DNA of 64,000 bases from NCBI RefSeq assembly GCF_031656215.1, contig NZ_CP134228.1, forward strand, positions 186,001 through 250,000. Reading direction: 5' to 3'. A model generated the notes under the pieces. The model did no database searches. It was not told the DNA's origin and saw nothing but the letters and a program-made list of their open reading frames with translations. Within the stretch, counting starts at the first letter, position 1, and each line of letters begins with the position of its first letter. Origin of the DNA: Mesorhizobium koreense. Its GTDB lineage: Bacteria; Pseudomonadota; Alphaproteobacteria; Rhizobiales; Rhizobiaceae. Position numbers and translations under genes: made by a program. This document shows, piece after piece, positions 25,217 through 34,631 of this stretch.

Positions 25217-25325
25217 AGAACCGTCCCTCCGCGTGTTGTATCCCCCAGCGTCACGTCCGGAGGACCGGTAGGCCGACAGCTACGCGGGATATCCCGCGTA
25301 GCCGCCATTCCAGCATGCGACGCAA

Positions 25326-27209
25326 TCAGGAATCGTCGCCGTTGTTCATGCTGTCGTAGTTCCCGCCGACGATCGTCTGGTCGAGCAGGTTTTCCATCAG
25401 GTTGGCGCCCATGACGATGCTTTGGTTGAAGGCGCTGGTGTCGATGGACGCATCGGCGTGGGCTTCCGACAGGCCGTTCACATAGCTGTCGTGGCCATTG
25501 TTGGATCCCCACGTGCCGCCGGCTCCGCCGTCACCGCCGGCTCCGTTCGTCACGATGCCGCCGGCGCCGCCAAAGCCGCCATTGCCGCCGTTTGCAGCGC
25601 CACCGGTTCCGTCGCCGGCAACGGGTACGACGATCGTATCGCCGCCCCAGGCGAAGCCGCCAAAGCCGCCAGCACCACCGACGCCCGCGCCGATGCCCGA
25701 GCCCGCACCTTGCCCGGCGCCGAGGCCGAGGCCGAGCGCATCGCCTCCGTCACCGCCAGTACCGCCGGCTCCGCCGTCACCGCTGTCGCCGCCAAGGCCG
25801 GTGCCGAGACCGAGCGAATAGGCATCGCCGCTGTGGCCCGAATTGGCGTTACCGCTATCGCCACCGAGGCCGGCACCCAGGCCGAGCCCTGCAGCGTCTC
25901 CACTATCGCCGCCGGAAGCGTTGCCGCTATCTCCGCCGGTGCCTGTGCCATTGCCCGCGCCTGCGCCGGACCCAGCGCCACCGGCTCCGCCGGCCGCATT
26001 CGCGGCGTCACCCGCGACGCCGACACCGATCCCGAGCAGGCCGAGGCCAAGGCCGGCCGCGTCGCCGCCATTGCTGGAAGCACCGCCGCCATCGCCACCC
26101 TGCCCGGCGCCCACGCCGAGACCAAGGCCGCCGCCGTCACCGGCATCGCCGCTATTGCCATTGCCACCGTCGCCGCTGCCGGCCGCGCCGAGACCAAGAC
26201 CCGCCGCGTCACCGCCATTTCCGGAATCGGCATCACCCGTATCGCCGGTGCTGGCCGTCGACGCGCCCGAACCCGAGCCCGAACCGCCATTGCCATTGGA
26301 ATCGCCGCCATTGGCGTTTCCGCCTTCAGCGCCGGCAGCTTCACCAACGCCGAGACCGACGCCAAGACCGAGTCCCAATCCCAGACCCGTTCCCGCGCCG
26401 CCGGCCGCGCCGGCACCACCGGTCGTGTCACCGCCGCGCGCCGCGCCGAGCGCGTCGCCACCGAAGCCGAAGCCGCCGACATTCAGGCCGTCGCCGCCAT
26501 CGCCGCCGCCGGCCGAACCATGACCGCCGCCGCCGGCACCGCCACCACCGGCGGTTATGCCGTCGCCCGACGAGGCTGCTCCGCCACTGGCGTTGCCGTT
26601 CTGCTCGAAGGTACCGGTGTTCGACACGGACGCGCTTCCGATCGAATCGTCGTCGCTCAGGTTGTTGACCTGGGCCAACGAAACGGCGGTATCATTGCCT
26701 TCGCCGTTGAGCGAGCCGTTCAGGAAATCGTTGAACGAAGCGCCGTCGCCCGGATTGTAGAAGATCTGGCCGTCATGATTGACCAGAAGCTTGTCGATCT
26801 GGGCGCCCTTGTCGAGCTTGATGTCGGCGAAATCGTCGTCGCTCGGCCGATAACCGGAGAGATCGAGCCCCACATCGACATTCACATGCGTGTCGCTGGT
26901 GTTGTGGTTCGTATTCGTGTTGGTGCTCGTATTGGTGTTGGTGCTCTCGTTGATAGCCTTGTTCAGGTTGGCGTTCAGATTGCCGTTGCCGTTCAGATTG
27001 AGACTGGCATTGCCATTCAGGTTGAGGTTTCCGTTGCCATTGCCGTTGCCGTTCTCATTCTCGTTGTTGGAATGGCTGGACTGATATTGACCCTGGTCCT
27101 GATCCTGGCCCTGGTCCTGACCTTGACCCTGATCTTGGTCTTGACCTTGGTCCTGGCTCTGATCCTGACTGGGATCGAACGGGAAGAAGTTGGTGTTTTT
27201 GGGAGCCAT
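25326..27209 (-). CDS. Low-complexity Gln-Asp / Asn-Gly / Gly-rich protein, likely secreted
   Basis: A 627-aa protein built in blocks. A short head (APKNTNFFPFDPS) is followed by a Gln-Asp-Gly tract (about 14-42) and an Asn-Gly-Leu tract (about 50-85). A Thr-Asn tract (90-104) and a folded-looking segment (110-195) follow. That segment contains LAQVNNLSDDDSIG, closely related to the INNLSDND copy in the next gene. The next ~380 residues are Gly/Ala/Asp/Ser-rich, with many GLGLG and GGDSG units. The tail is SIVMGANLMENLLDQTIVGG and ends acidic. There is no signal peptide. ATG 27209 is chosen because GAGG lies 8 bases upstream. It heads the T1SS operon and is probably an exported surface or matrix protein. 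Confidence 0.7.
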   Translation of the reverse strand: MAPKNTNFFPFDPSQDQSQDQGQDQDQGQGQDQGQDQDQGQYQSSHSNNENENGNGNGNGNLNLNGNASLNLNGNGNLNANLNKAINESTNTNTSTNTNTNHNTSDTHVNVDVGLDLSGYRPSDDDFADIKLDKGAQIDKLLVNHDGQIFYNPGDGASFNDFLNGSLNGEGNDTAVSLAQVNNLSDDDSIGSASVSNTGTFEQNGNASGGAASSGDGITAGGGGAGGGGHGSAGGGDGGDGLNVGGFGFGGDALGAARGGDTTGGAGAAGGAGTGLGLGLGLGVGLGVGEAAGAEGGNANGGDSNGNGGSGSGSGASTASTGDTGDADSGNGGDAAGLGLGAAGSGDGGNGNSGDAGDGGGLGLGVGAGQGGDGGGASSNGGDAAGLGLGLLGIGVGVAGDAANAAGGAGGAGSGAGAGNGTGTGGDSGNASGGDSGDAAGLGLGAGLGGDSGNANSGHSGDAYSLGLGTGLGGDSGDGGAGGTGGDGGDALGLGLGAGQGAGSGIGAGVGGAGGFGGFAWGGDTIVVPVAGDGTGGAANGGNGGFGGAGGIVTNGAGGDGGAGGTWGSNNGHDSYVNGLSEAHADASIDTSAFNQSIVMGANLMENLLDQTIVGGNYDSMNNGDDS

Positions 27210-27739
27210 CGTTCTTACCTCATGGTGAAGGCCGACCCAGCGTGACCCCATTCATCTCACAAGAGGCCTTGGCTGCATCGGCGGTTGCACATGGGACATC
27301 CGATTTCCGGCACTCGAAATAACTCGACTGATACAGACCGGAACGCTCCGGAAACGAAATGTCCCCACTGAAAACGGCCGACATCCAACCTTCCAGCAAA
27401 GCTGAGGATGCGGGCCGAACAAACGTTCGGACCGGTCCACGCTGAAATCGGGAATAGGCCGTGCCCCTGACTTTCGAGGCGCGGGCAGTCTGTGACCGGA
27501 GAGTGCGCGCGCCTAGCTGCGCGTTGGGGCTAGTTCACGCCATCAAATTGTTCAAATCTACCACCCTGCCGACAACGGTTCGCCGCCTTCACGGCCAATC
27601 GGGCGAAGCTATACCACCAAGGAAGGAAGCGGATGTCCTATCGGACCAGACAGAACGAGCGGCGATCGAGCGTGATTGCACAGGACGGAGGCATTCAGCA
27701 CATGATAAAGCCATCGAGCGGCGCGCGCGGAGACCGGCG
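27210..27739. other. Intergenic gap without a recognisable gene
   Basis: 530 bases lie between the divergent Gly-rich protein gene and the next rightward gene. Frames on both strands are short and Arg-rich, without motif or ribosome binding site. The segment should carry the promoter of the T1SS operon, but no clear -35/-10 or -24/-12 pair was identified. Confidence 0.5.
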
Positions 27740-28222
27740 ATGGACGAGTTTCAACGGATTCTGCTTCTGATCGGACGTTTGAACTACACCTGGACGAATA
27801 CCGAGAGCCTGCTCATCCACCTCATCGCGGGCCTGGCAAGGGTGGACAAGGAGACCGCCATCGTCATCTTCCTGACGCTCAACACCACACGCGCCAGGAT
27901 CGATCTCGTCGAGCGACTCGCGAAAATGGCGAAGACGCCGAAAAAACAAAGAGCGGAAATCCTGCCGCTTCTGGGACGGCTCAACGAGCAATCCAAGCTG
28001 CGCAACAAATACAATCATTGCATCTATTCATTCGACAGCAAGGGCGAGATCTCCCACACGCATCAGATGCGCATATTCGACGGCAAGGAAACGATAAAAT
28101 ACGGGAAGGTGGAGGCGATGGACGATGCGGAAATCATAAGGATTTCCGATTGCATCGAGAACATCGCCGAGGTGAACAAGGAAATCTGGAACGTGGTGCG
28201 CGCCAACGGCTTTCCGCAGTAG
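27740..28222 (+). CDS. Hypothetical protein with possible HEPN-like motif
   Basis: A 160-aa helical protein of unknown function. It contains LLIGRLNYTWTNTESLLIHL near the N-terminus and LRNKYNHCIYSFDSKGEI near residue 85. The R-N-K-Y-N-H run has the R-x4-H spacing of HEPN-domain ribonucleases, in a helix followed by a strand as in that fold. This is only a resemblance. The frame is open from 27461, but the first 93 codons are Arg-rich and lack protein character. ATG 27740 has GGAG nearby and is preferred. It stands alone, between the T1SS operon and small genes. Confidence 0.55.
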   Translation: MDEFQRILLLIGRLNYTWTNTESLLIHLIAGLARVDKETAIVIFLTLNTTRARIDLVERLAKMAKTPKKQRAEILPLLGRLNEQSKLRNKYNHCIYSFDSKGEISHTHQMRIFDGKETIKYGKVEAMDDAEIIRISDCIENIAEVNKEIWNVVRANGFPQ

Positions 28223-28434
28223 AAACCCTGGCGGGATGTCCGGCGGAAAGACTCGCCACCAGGGTGCTTGATCGAAGCACCGGTAATCGCCATATTGTCG
28301 AAGCGCCTCTCGCCGTTTCGAGAGTGACCGCGTTTCGGGTGCCGCCCATTCGGGCTTTTCGGCATCCTGTTTCAATCTCGGCCGCCGCTTGTATCGAGTT
28401 TTGAGCTCGGCCGACCTCTACATCCGGAGGCATT

Positions 28435-28689
28435 ATGACATCTTTCGCGCTGCCCGAGGCAGTTTTGACTGCAATCTCAAATGGAACTCCCGTAATCCGG
28501 GCTTACCGGGAACACCTCGGATATACGGTGGAAGACATTGCCGTGACCAGCGGCCTCACCGCCGAGGAAATCGAGAAAATCGAAGCGGGGCACCGTTTTG
28601 AAAAAGGCTACAGGGACCGTCTCGCTCGGGCTCTCGGGTTGCCCGAAGGCATGTTCGATGAGATTTCGGACATCCCCGACGCTGCCTGA
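28435..28689 (+). CDS. Small XRE-like helix-turn-helix protein
   Basis: An 84-aa protein with an HTH of the XRE/Cro type: YREHLGYTVEDIAVTSGLTAEEIEKIEAG, then YRDRLARALGLPEGMFDEI. The middle helix pair and the EIEKIEAG turn match the recognition-helix pattern of this superfamily. A GGAGG Shine-Dalgarno is placed 5 bases before the ATG. It is isolated, so no target can be named. It may be a small DNA-binding regulator, or an antitoxin without an evident toxin partner. Confidence 0.7.
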   Translation: MTSFALPEAVLTAISNGTPVIRAYREHLGYTVEDIAVTSGLTAEEIEKIEAGHRFEKGYRDRLARALGLPEGMFDEISDIPDAA

Positions 28690-28876
28690 CGATATTGCGG
28701 CCTCGTAGCACCCGTTCGAGCAAGGCAGACGGGGAATTTCTAAAGACAACAATCGCCTCTCAGGGAGGATTGCGGCCTGGTTTGAGAAAAGGGCCGAGGC
28801 ACAGGGCGGACGAACATTGGAACCTATCCCGCAGCCTATGAGTTTATGACTGCGATTTCACCACTGGAGAGGGTCC

Positions 28877-29044
28877 ATGGCATCCGGCGTCATCATCGGC
28901 ATTCTGATCACATTTCTCGTAATCGTCCTGGTCCTCTATCTCGTTCAGCGGCTGCCTATCGACGGCCGGATGCGTCAGATCGTGCAGATCATCGTCATCA
29001 TCATCGGCATCGTGTCGCTGTTGAAGTACCTTGCCGTCTTTTAA
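28877..29044 (+). CDS. 55-aa two-helix membrane protein (Thivi_2564-like)
   Basis: A short gene of 56 codons. Two hydrophobic helices, VIIGILITFLVIVLVLYLV and IVQIIVIIIGIVSLLKYL, are separated by a short polar loop QRLPIDGRMRQ. This arrangement matches a family of tiny bacterial membrane proteins (Thivi_2564-type) that are usually annotated as hypothetical. A GGAGAGGG Shine-Dalgarno precedes the ATG. It ends at TAA 29042-29044. The function is unknown. Confidence 0.75.
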   Translation: MASGVIIGILITFLVIVLVLYLVQRLPIDGRMRQIVQIIVIIIGIVSLLKYLAVF

Positions 29045-29152
29045 GCGGCGCGGAACTCTTTCCACTCTACCAAATCTCCGTTTGGCGAATTTATCTGCAT
29101 TTTAACCAATGTAGACCATGATTAAGCATGGGTGCTCTACATGGGGCGGGGG

Positions 29153-29458
29153 ATGACTGACCTTGACGACGAGGAAGAACTTCCGCGGCCCATTCCGCTT
29201 CGACGCTGGCGTCTGATTGTCGGTGCGGCAATCGCATACGGCCCATCAATCATCTCGATCGGATGTGCGTTCGCGGCCGGATATTTCGCCTACGCAGCCG
29301 CCAACATCAAACCCCCCGCCGATATTTCGACGCTCGCGGTTTCGATACTGAAGTCTGGGAATGCACCGCCCGAAATGCGCATGTGGGCTACCGATACCCT
29401 GGGGATACCGACGGATATCCCGGTAACGGTAGGCTCTATCAAACCCGTTCAGCCGTAA
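29153..29458 (+). CDS. Small membrane-anchored hypothetical protein
   Basis: A 101-aa protein with an acidic N-terminus (TDLDDEEELPRP), one transmembrane helix (LIVGAAIAYGPSIISIGCAFAAGYFAYA) and a ~45-residue outer tail. The ATG at 29153 has a G-rich Shine-Dalgarno (GGGGCGGGGG); a GTG at 29132 in frame is an alternative. No family was recognised. It sits next to the 3' end of ureG, convergent with the urease operon. Confidence 0.6.
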   Translation: MTDLDDEEELPRPIPLRRWRLIVGAAIAYGPSIISIGCAFAAGYFAYAAANIKPPADISTLAVSILKSGNAPPEMRMWATDTLGIPTDIPVTVGSIKPVQP

Positions 29459-29585
29459 GGCGCCCAGTCAGGCAGGAGGCAGGCCAAAAGCGATCATTTC
29501 ATCACTGAAAATCTATCGCGGTTCGGGTGTGTGATGCCTATTGAGCCGTATTGCCAGGAGCGGTCGCCGGTTGCAATGTGCCCGC

Positions 29586-30206
29586 TTAATCAGTGTTCAG
29601 GTCGCCATTTTTTTCGATGAAGCCGACAATCTGTTCCAGCCCTTGACGTCGGCGCATGTCGGTAAAGACGAATGGCCTCGTGCCGCGCTGATGCAGCGTG
29701 TCGGCCCGCATGATCTCAAGGTCGGCGCCGACGTAAGGGGCGAGATCCATCTTGTTGATGACGAGCAGATCCGAACGGGTGATGCCGGGGCCGCCCTTGC
29801 GCGGGATCTTCTCGCCGGCGGCGACGTCGATCATGTAGATGGTGAGGTCGGCGAGGTCGGGCGAGAAGGTGGCGGCGAGATTGTCGCCGCCCGACTCGAT
29901 GAAGACCAGATCCAGATCCGGGAAGCGCCGGCGCATCTCAGCTATCGCAGCGAGATTGATCGAGGCATCCTCGCGAATCGCCGTGTGCGGGCAGCCGCCG
30001 GTCTCCACACCCAGGATGCGTTCCTCCGGCAACGCCTGGACCCGGTTGAGGATCAGCTGGTCTTCCTTGGTGAAGATGTCGTTAGTGACGACCGCGACCG
30101 AATAACGGTCGCGCATCGCCTTGCATAGCATCTCGGTCAGCGTCGTCTTCCCAACGCCGACAGGGCCGCCGATGCCGACACGCAAGGGTCCGTTGGGCGA
30201 ACTCAT
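29586..30206 (-). CDS. ureG: Urease accessory GTPase UreG
   Basis: A 206-aa SIMIBI-class GTPase that supplies energy for nickel insertion into urease. It has P-loop [12 protein letters not shown] (11-22), the nickel-binding [13 protein letters not shown] motif (Cys72, His74), [16 protein letters not shown] and [10 protein letters not shown]. The longer frame continues upstream out of phase with ureF. The ATG at 30206 overlaps the ureF stop by 4 bases (ATGA), indicating coupled translation. It is the last gene of the urease operon. Confidence 0.97.
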   Translation of the reverse strand: MSSPNGPLRVGIGGPVGVGKTTLTEMLCKAMRDRYSVAVVTNDIFTKEDQLILNRVQALPEERILGVETGGCPHTAIREDASINLAAIAEMRRRFPDLDLVFIESGGDNLAATFSPDLADLTIYMIDVAAGEKIPRKGGPGITRSDLLVINKMDLAPYVGADLEIMRADTLHQRGTRPFVFTDMRRRQGLEQIVGFIEKNGDLNTD

Positions 30207-30910
30207 GAGCGGAATACCCTCGAATATTGCGTTTCGTGCCGCATGGACATGATCTCCGACATGAAGGCGGCGGAACCGAGATCGTCCAGCGCCGAGGCCG
30301 CCGCCCGCCCCGCCGCTGTCAGCACGATCTCTTCGAGTTCCGCCAGCGCCGCGACGCCGTCGCTCTGGCCGAGTGGGACGAGCCGTACCGTGGCCTGCAC
30401 AATGTTGGAGACGAAGGCGTGAAGATAGGCGATGAGCGCCGGTTCCAGCGCGATGCCGTGACGCGCCGCTGCGCCGCCCACCGCAACCGGATAGGGCATT
30501 CCGGCCAAGACCACGTTCAGCCGTTCCCCGTTTCCGGGCGGAGAGGACGGATGCCTGGCCTGGGTTCCGTCCTCTTCCCCAGCCCACGCCGATAGGGCCT
30601 TCAGGAACGCCTCGCCTTGCAGCATGGTCTCCATGTGCCGTTCCTTCGAACCGGCCATGGCTTCGGCTAATTCGGCGACCATTTCGACATCGCCCGATTT
30701 CGCTTGCCGCCAGCTTTCGGCAAGCAGGACGGCGTCGTTCCAGGCGGAGCCGCGGTCGAGCAGTTCGCGAAGCCATGCGACTAACGTCGGACGATCGCCG
30801 ATCAGCCCTTCCTCGATCGCCCGTTCGATGCCGTGGCTATACGAGAATGCCCCAACCGGAAAGGCTGGTGACAGCCACGTCATCAGGCGCAGAAGCGTGC
30901 GATCCGCCAT
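30203..30910 (-). CDS. ureF: Urease accessory protein UreF
   Basis: A 235-aa helical accessory protein that joins UreD and UreG to apo-urease and gates GTP hydrolysis. It begins [28 protein letters not shown], the family signature, and ends with [18 protein letters not shown]. The ATG at 30910 is chosen over upstream starts that would run into ureE. The stop overlaps ureG by 4 bases, and the gap to ureE is one base. Confidence 0.95.
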   Translation of the reverse strand: MADRTLLRLMTWLSPAFPVGAFSYSHGIERAIEEGLIGDRPTLVAWLRELLDRGSAWNDAVLLAESWRQAKSGDVEMVAELAEAMAGSKERHMETMLQGEAFLKALSAWAGEEDGTQARHPSSPPGNGERLNVVLAGMPYPVAVGGAAARHGIALEPALIAYLHAFVSNIVQATVRLVPLGQSDGVAALAELEEIVLTAAGRAAASALDDLGSAAFMSEIMSMRHETQYSRVFRS

Positions 30911-30911
30911 C

Positions 30912-31388
30912 TCAGTCACGGTGATGATGTCCATGCAATCCATGCACGTGCGTATGTCCATGGTCGTGGCCGTGATAGGCGCCATGCACCGGCTGGAACT
31001 GCTCGATTACCTCCGTCACTGTCGCGCCGAGCCCTTCGAGCATCGCGCGGATGACATGATCGCGGCGGATCAGGATGCGCGCCTCGTCGATCTGGGCGGC
31101 GAGATGGCGATTACCGATGTGCCAGGCGAGATGCCGCAACGGGATCGTTCCCGGCTCGACCTGATACAGTTCCTCCTCCGCGGCAACGATCCTGACGCTA
31201 CGTCCGTCCTCCAGGACCAGCGCGTCGCCGTCGGCAAGCAGCACCGGTTCCGGCAGGTCTACCATGACCTGGATACCCTGGTCCGTGGTCATCAGCTTGC
31301 GGCGAAGGTGGCGGTCGCTTGAATCCAGCGTCAAGGTACCGAACGGCTCCGCGACACTTCGGTGGCTATGGGAAATCGCGCGCAGCAT
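30912..31388 (-). CDS. ureE: Urease nickel chaperone UreE
   Basis: A 158-aa nickel metallochaperone. It has the peptide-binding N-terminal domain, a ferredoxin-like middle domain (YQVEPGTIPLRHLAWHIGNRHL with the conserved nickel-site His) and a His-rich C-terminus (HGHDHGHTHVHGLHGHHHRD) that can store several nickel ions. It lies 2 bases downstream of ureC and 1 base before ureF, so it is cotranscribed with them. Confidence 0.96.
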   Translation of the reverse strand: MLRAISHSHRSVAEPFGTLTLDSSDRHLRRKLMTTDQGIQVMVDLPEPVLLADGDALVLEDGRSVRIVAAEEELYQVEPGTIPLRHLAWHIGNRHLAAQIDEARILIRRDHVIRAMLEGLGATVTEVIEQFQPVHGAYHGHDHGHTHVHGLHGHHHRD

Positions 31389-31390
31389 GA

Positions 31391-33103
31391 TCAGAACAGA
31401 AAATAGCGCTGCGCCATGGGCAGCACGGTCGCGGGTTCGCAGGTCAATAATTCGCCGTCGGCCCGTACCTCATAGGTCTCGGGATCGACATCGATGTGGG
31501 GCGTCGTGTCGTTGAGGACCATGGAGGCTTTCGAGATGCCGCCGCGCGTATTCTCCACGGCAAGCATTGTCTTCTCGACGCCAAGTCTTTCCTTCAGCCC
31601 GTCCGCCAGCGCCGCTTTCGATACGAATGTCACCGACGAGCCGGTGATCGCCTTGCCGTAGGCGCCGAACATCGGCCGGTAGTGCACCGGCTGCGGCGTC
31701 GGTATGGAGGCGTTCGGATCGCCCATCGGCGCGGCCGCGATCGAGCCGCCGACAATGACCATGTCCGGCTTGATCCCGAAGAAAGCGGGCGACCAGAGGA
31801 CGAGATCGGCGCGCTTGCCGGCTTCAACCGAGCCGACATGGCACGAAATCCCCTGCGCGATGGCGGGATTGATCGTGTATTTGGCAATGTAGCGGCGCAC
31901 GCGCAGATTGTCGTTGTCGCCCTTCTCCTCCGGCAGCCGTCCGCGCTGCACCTTCATCTTGTGCGCGGTCTGCCAGGTGCGGATCAGCACCTCGCCGACG
32001 CGGCCCATGGCCTGGCTGTCGGAGGAGATGATGGAGAAGGCTCCAATGTCGTGCAGTATGTCCTCCGCAGCGATGGTCTCCTTGCGGATGCGGCTTTCGG
32101 CAAAGGCGATGTCCTCGGGGATCGACGGCGACAGATGATGACAGACCATCAGCATGTCGAGGTGCTCGGTGACCGTGTTCGCCGTATAGGGGCGTGTCGG
32201 GTTGGTCGAGGACGGGATGACGTTCGGCAAGCCGCAAACCCTGATGATATCGGGTGCGTGCCCGCCACCAGCGCCCTCGGTGTGGAAGGCGTGGATGGTG
32301 CGGTCCTTGAAGGCGGCGATCGTGTCTTCGACGAAGCCGCTTTCGTTCAGCGTATCGGTGTGGATCATCACCTGCACGTCGTGTTCGTCCGCGACGGAAA
32401 GGCAGCAGTCGATAGCGGCCGGCGTCGTGCCCCAGTCCTCATGAAGCTTGAGCGCACAGGCGCCGCCCTTGATCATCTCGACCAACGCCTCGGGACGCGA
32501 GGCGTTGCCCTTGCCGGAGAGGCCGAGATTGATCGGGAAGCCGTCGAAGGAGCGGATCATCCGGCCGAGATGCCAGGGACCCGGCGTGCAGGTGGTCGCC
32601 AGCGTGCCATGCGCGGGGCCGGTGCCGCCGCCCAGCATCGTAGTGACGCCCGACATCAGCGCCTCCTCGATCTGCTGCGGACAGATGAAATGGATATGCG
32701 CGTCGATGCCGCCGGCCGTGAGGATCCGGCCTTCCCCGGCGACGATCTCGGTGCCGGGGCCGATGACGATATCGACGCCGGCTTGAGTGTCGGGGTTGCC
32801 GGCCTTGCCGATGGCGGTGATCTGCCCGCCCTTGAGGCCGACATCGGCCTTGACGATGCCCCAATGGTCGACGATCAGCGCATTGGTGATGACGGTATCG
32901 ACCGCCCCTTCGCTCCGCGCGGCCTGGCTCTGCCCCATGCCGTCGCGGATGACCTTGCCGCCGCCGAACTTCACCTCCTCGCCATAGATGGTGAAGTCCT
33001 TCTCGACTTCGATGAAGAGTTCCGTGTCAGCGAGCCGGACCCGGTCGCCGACCGTCGGCCCGTACATCTGTGCATAGGAAGAGCGCGCTATCCTCGCCGC
33101 CAT
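31391..33103 (-). CDS. ureC: Urease alpha subunit (catalytic)
   Basis: A 570-aa catalytic subunit, full length. The nickel ligands and active-site regions are visible: [13 protein letters not shown], the carbamylated Lys in [13 protein letters not shown], His in [13 protein letters not shown], the mobile-flap His in [13 protein letters not shown], and Asp in [13 protein letters not shown]. It hydrolyses urea to ammonia and carbamate in the cytoplasm together with UreA and UreB. Its ATG shares one base with the ureB stop (TGATG). Confidence 0.98.
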   Translation of the reverse strand: MAARIARSSYAQMYGPTVGDRVRLADTELFIEVEKDFTIYGEEVKFGGGKVIRDGMGQSQAARSEGAVDTVITNALIVDHWGIVKADVGLKGGQITAIGKAGNPDTQAGVDIVIGPGTEIVAGEGRILTAGGIDAHIHFICPQQIEEALMSGVTTMLGGGTGPAHGTLATTCTPGPWHLGRMIRSFDGFPINLGLSGKGNASRPEALVEMIKGGACALKLHEDWGTTPAAIDCCLSVADEHDVQVMIHTDTLNESGFVEDTIAAFKDRTIHAFHTEGAGGGHAPDIIRVCGLPNVIPSSTNPTRPYTANTVTEHLDMLMVCHHLSPSIPEDIAFAESRIRKETIAAEDILHDIGAFSIISSDSQAMGRVGEVLIRTWQTAHKMKVQRGRLPEEKGDNDNLRVRRYIAKYTINPAIAQGISCHVGSVEAGKRADLVLWSPAFFGIKPDMVIVGGSIAAAPMGDPNASIPTPQPVHYRPMFGAYGKAITGSSVTFVSKAALADGLKERLGVEKTMLAVENTRGGISKASMVLNDTTPHIDVDPETYEVRADGELLTCEPATVLPMAQRYFLF

Positions 33104-33408
33104 CAGAGCTTCCCCATTACCCTGCCGTTGAAGCCATAGACATGGCGGCTCCCGCCATAGGGTACCAGCCGCACTTCCCGCTTTTGGCCGGGCTCGAAGC
33201 GCACCGCCGTCCCGGCAGCAATGTCGAGCCGCATCCCGCGCGCCGCCGCGCGGTCGAAGTCGAGCGCGCGGTTGACCTCGAAGAAATGATAGTGCGAGCC
33301 GACCTGCACCGGACGGTCGCCGCGATTGGCGACCGTCAGCACGATCGCTTCCCTGTCGGCGTTGAGTTCGATCTCGCCTTCCGCCGTAATGATCTCGCCG
33401 GGTATCAT
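33103..33408 (-). CDS. ureB: Urease beta subunit
   Basis: A 101-aa structural subunit with [16 protein letters not shown] at the start, [20 protein letters not shown], and the end [17 protein letters not shown]. The size is standard for a separate (non-fused) UreB. The frame is open far upstream, but the ATG at 33408 gives the family start. It is preceded by the hupE-type gene (8-base gap), so ureA and ureB are separated by two small genes. Confidence 0.97.
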   Translation of the reverse strand: MIPGEIITAEGEIELNADREAIVLTVANRGDRPVQVGSHYHFFEVNRALDFDRAAARGMRLDIAAGTAVRFEPGQKREVRLVPYGGSRHVYGFNGRVMGKL

Positions 33409-33416
33409 GCGGAGCC

Positions 33417-34010
33417 TCAGAATGCGCCGAAGACGAGGCCGACGCCGATCGCCGCGCAGGCGGCTCCCGCCGCGCGCGTCAGAGCACGGTATTTCAGCCC
33501 GGAAGCAAGGCCGGCGGCGATGCCGACCAGATGGAGCATAGCGGTGGCGAGCGCGAAGCCGGCCATGTAATCCAGCCCGGCAGCGTTTTCCGGCACCTCC
33601 GTCCCGTGTGCATGGCCATGGAGCAGCGCGAAGACGCCTATGATCGCTATGCCCGCCGAGACCGGCAGGTCTACTGCGAGCGCCACCAGCAGCCCGAGCG
33701 CGACGACCGAGGCGAGGATGCCCGGCTCGACGAACGGCACGGGGATGTGCGCCATGCCGAGAGCCGCGCCGCCGAGCATGACGCCGACGAAAGCAGCCGG
33801 CCAGGCCCAGATCGCCTTGCCGCCCTTGAGTGCCGCCCAGAGGCCCACCGCTATCATCACCGTCAGATGGTCGAGCCCGGAAAGCGGATGCATGAAGCCG
33901 GCCGGGAAAGATGATGTCGGGCCGACGCCGACATGGGCGTAGGCGGGCAGCGTCGCAGCGGGCAGCAGCAGCGCGGCCAGCGCCAATTTCTTGAGCGAAT
34001 CGGTGGTCAT
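33417..34010 (-). CDS. ureJ: HupE/UreJ-family nickel permease
   Basis: A 197-aa integral membrane protein with a signal-like N-terminus ([20 protein letters not shown]), then [20 protein letters not shown], the HupE/UreJ hallmark HPxxGxDHL, and five to six further helices including [13 protein letters not shown]. Members import nickel, here presumably for urease. The start at 34010 follows AAGGA at a suitable distance; the upstream 90 codons are a shadow of other genes. It lies between DUF1272 and ureB in the urease operon. Confidence 0.9.
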   Translation of the reverse strand: MTTDSLKKLALAALLLPAATLPAYAHVGVGPTSSFPAGFMHPLSGLDHLTVMIAVGLWAALKGGKAIWAWPAAFVGVMLGGAALGMAHIPVPFVEPGILASVVALGLLVALAVDLPVSAGIAIIGVFALLHGHAHGTEVPENAAGLDYMAGFALATAMLHLVGIAAGLASGLKYRALTRAAGAACAAIGVGLVFGAF

Positions 34011-34045
34011 CGGAAGGTCCTTCTCTGCGGGAGCGGCTTCGGTAT

Positions 34046-34300
34046 TCAGGCGGCGTCGCGGCCGCCGCAACCATCCGGCTTGAAGACGCGTCGGGTGGAT
34101 GGCGGATATTTCGCCAGCTTGGCCGCTGGCCGAATCGGACGCGGCGAGAAATTGCCTCCGCAATTGGGGCACACACCTTTCAGCACATGCTCCGCGCAAT
34201 CGGCGCAGAAGGTGCATTCGAACGTGCAGATCATCGCATCCGTGGCATCGGGCGGCAGGTCCTTGTCGCAGCACTCGCAACCGGGTCTCAGTTCCAGCAT
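34046..34300 (-). CDS. DUF1272 zinc-ribbon-like protein
   Basis: An 84-aa protein with the DUF1272 pattern. It starts [18 protein letters not shown], then [14 protein letters not shown] and [17 protein letters not shown]. Eight cysteines in Cys pairs suggest one or two structural metal sites. The function is unknown. Its position between ureA and the nickel permease gene suggests cotranscription with urease, and possibly metal handling or regulation. The tail [18 protein letters not shown] adds a ninth Cys. Confidence 0.88.
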   Translation of the reverse strand: MLELRPGCECCDKDLPPDATDAMICTFECTFCADCAEHVLKGVCPNCGGNFSPRPIRPAAKLAKYPPSTRRVFKPDGCGGRDAA

Positions 34301-34319
34301 TTCTTCCTCCCTGGCGCTT

Positions 34320-34622
34320 CTAACGAATTGGTTCGTGCACGGTCACAAGCTTGGTGCCATCTGGAAAAGTCGCTTCCACCTGCACGTCGGGAATCATTTC
34401 GGCGACGCCCTCCATCACCTGCTCACGGCCGATTACATGCGCACCTTCTTCCATCAATTCGGCCACGGAGCGCCCGTCGCGGGCGCCCTCGACGATGAAG
34501 TCGCTGATGAGCGCGATCGCCTCCGGATGGTTGAGCTTGACGCCGCGCTCCAGCCGCCGGCGCGCCACCATTGCCGCCATGGCGATGAGCAATTTGTCTT
34601 TTTCCCGCGGGGTGAGGTTCAT
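34320..34622 (-). CDS. ureA: Urease gamma subunit
   Basis: A 100-aa subunit starting [21 protein letters not shown], then [23 protein letters not shown], ending [19 protein letters not shown]. Canonical length and sequence. It forms the trimer interface with UreB and UreC. It is 9 bases downstream of ureD and 19 bases upstream of the DUF1272 gene. Confidence 0.98.
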   Translation of the reverse strand: MNLTPREKDKLLIAMAAMVARRRLERGVKLNHPEAIALISDFIVEGARDGRSVAELMEEGAHVIGREQVMEGVAEMIPDVQVEATFPDGTKLVTVHEPIR

Positions 34623-34631
34623 CTTTTCCCT

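Noticed and set aside
23099-27209. Canonical RTX (GGxGxDxxx) toxin or adhesin
   Set aside because: No run of true nonapeptide repeats is present; Gly-rich units such as GLGLG and GGDSG do not have the RTX spacing.
25422-27245. 607-codon open frame antisense to the Gly-rich protein gene, plus Arg- and Pro-rich frames beside it
   Set aside because: They are mirror images of Gly/Asp/Asn codon repeats on the other strand; composition is extreme and no ribosome binding site or motif is present.
31496-33139. 547-codon open frame antisense to ureC
   Set aside because: ureC is unmistakable on the other strand; the antisense frame is a high-GC shadow rich in Arg, Asp and Ala without domain character.
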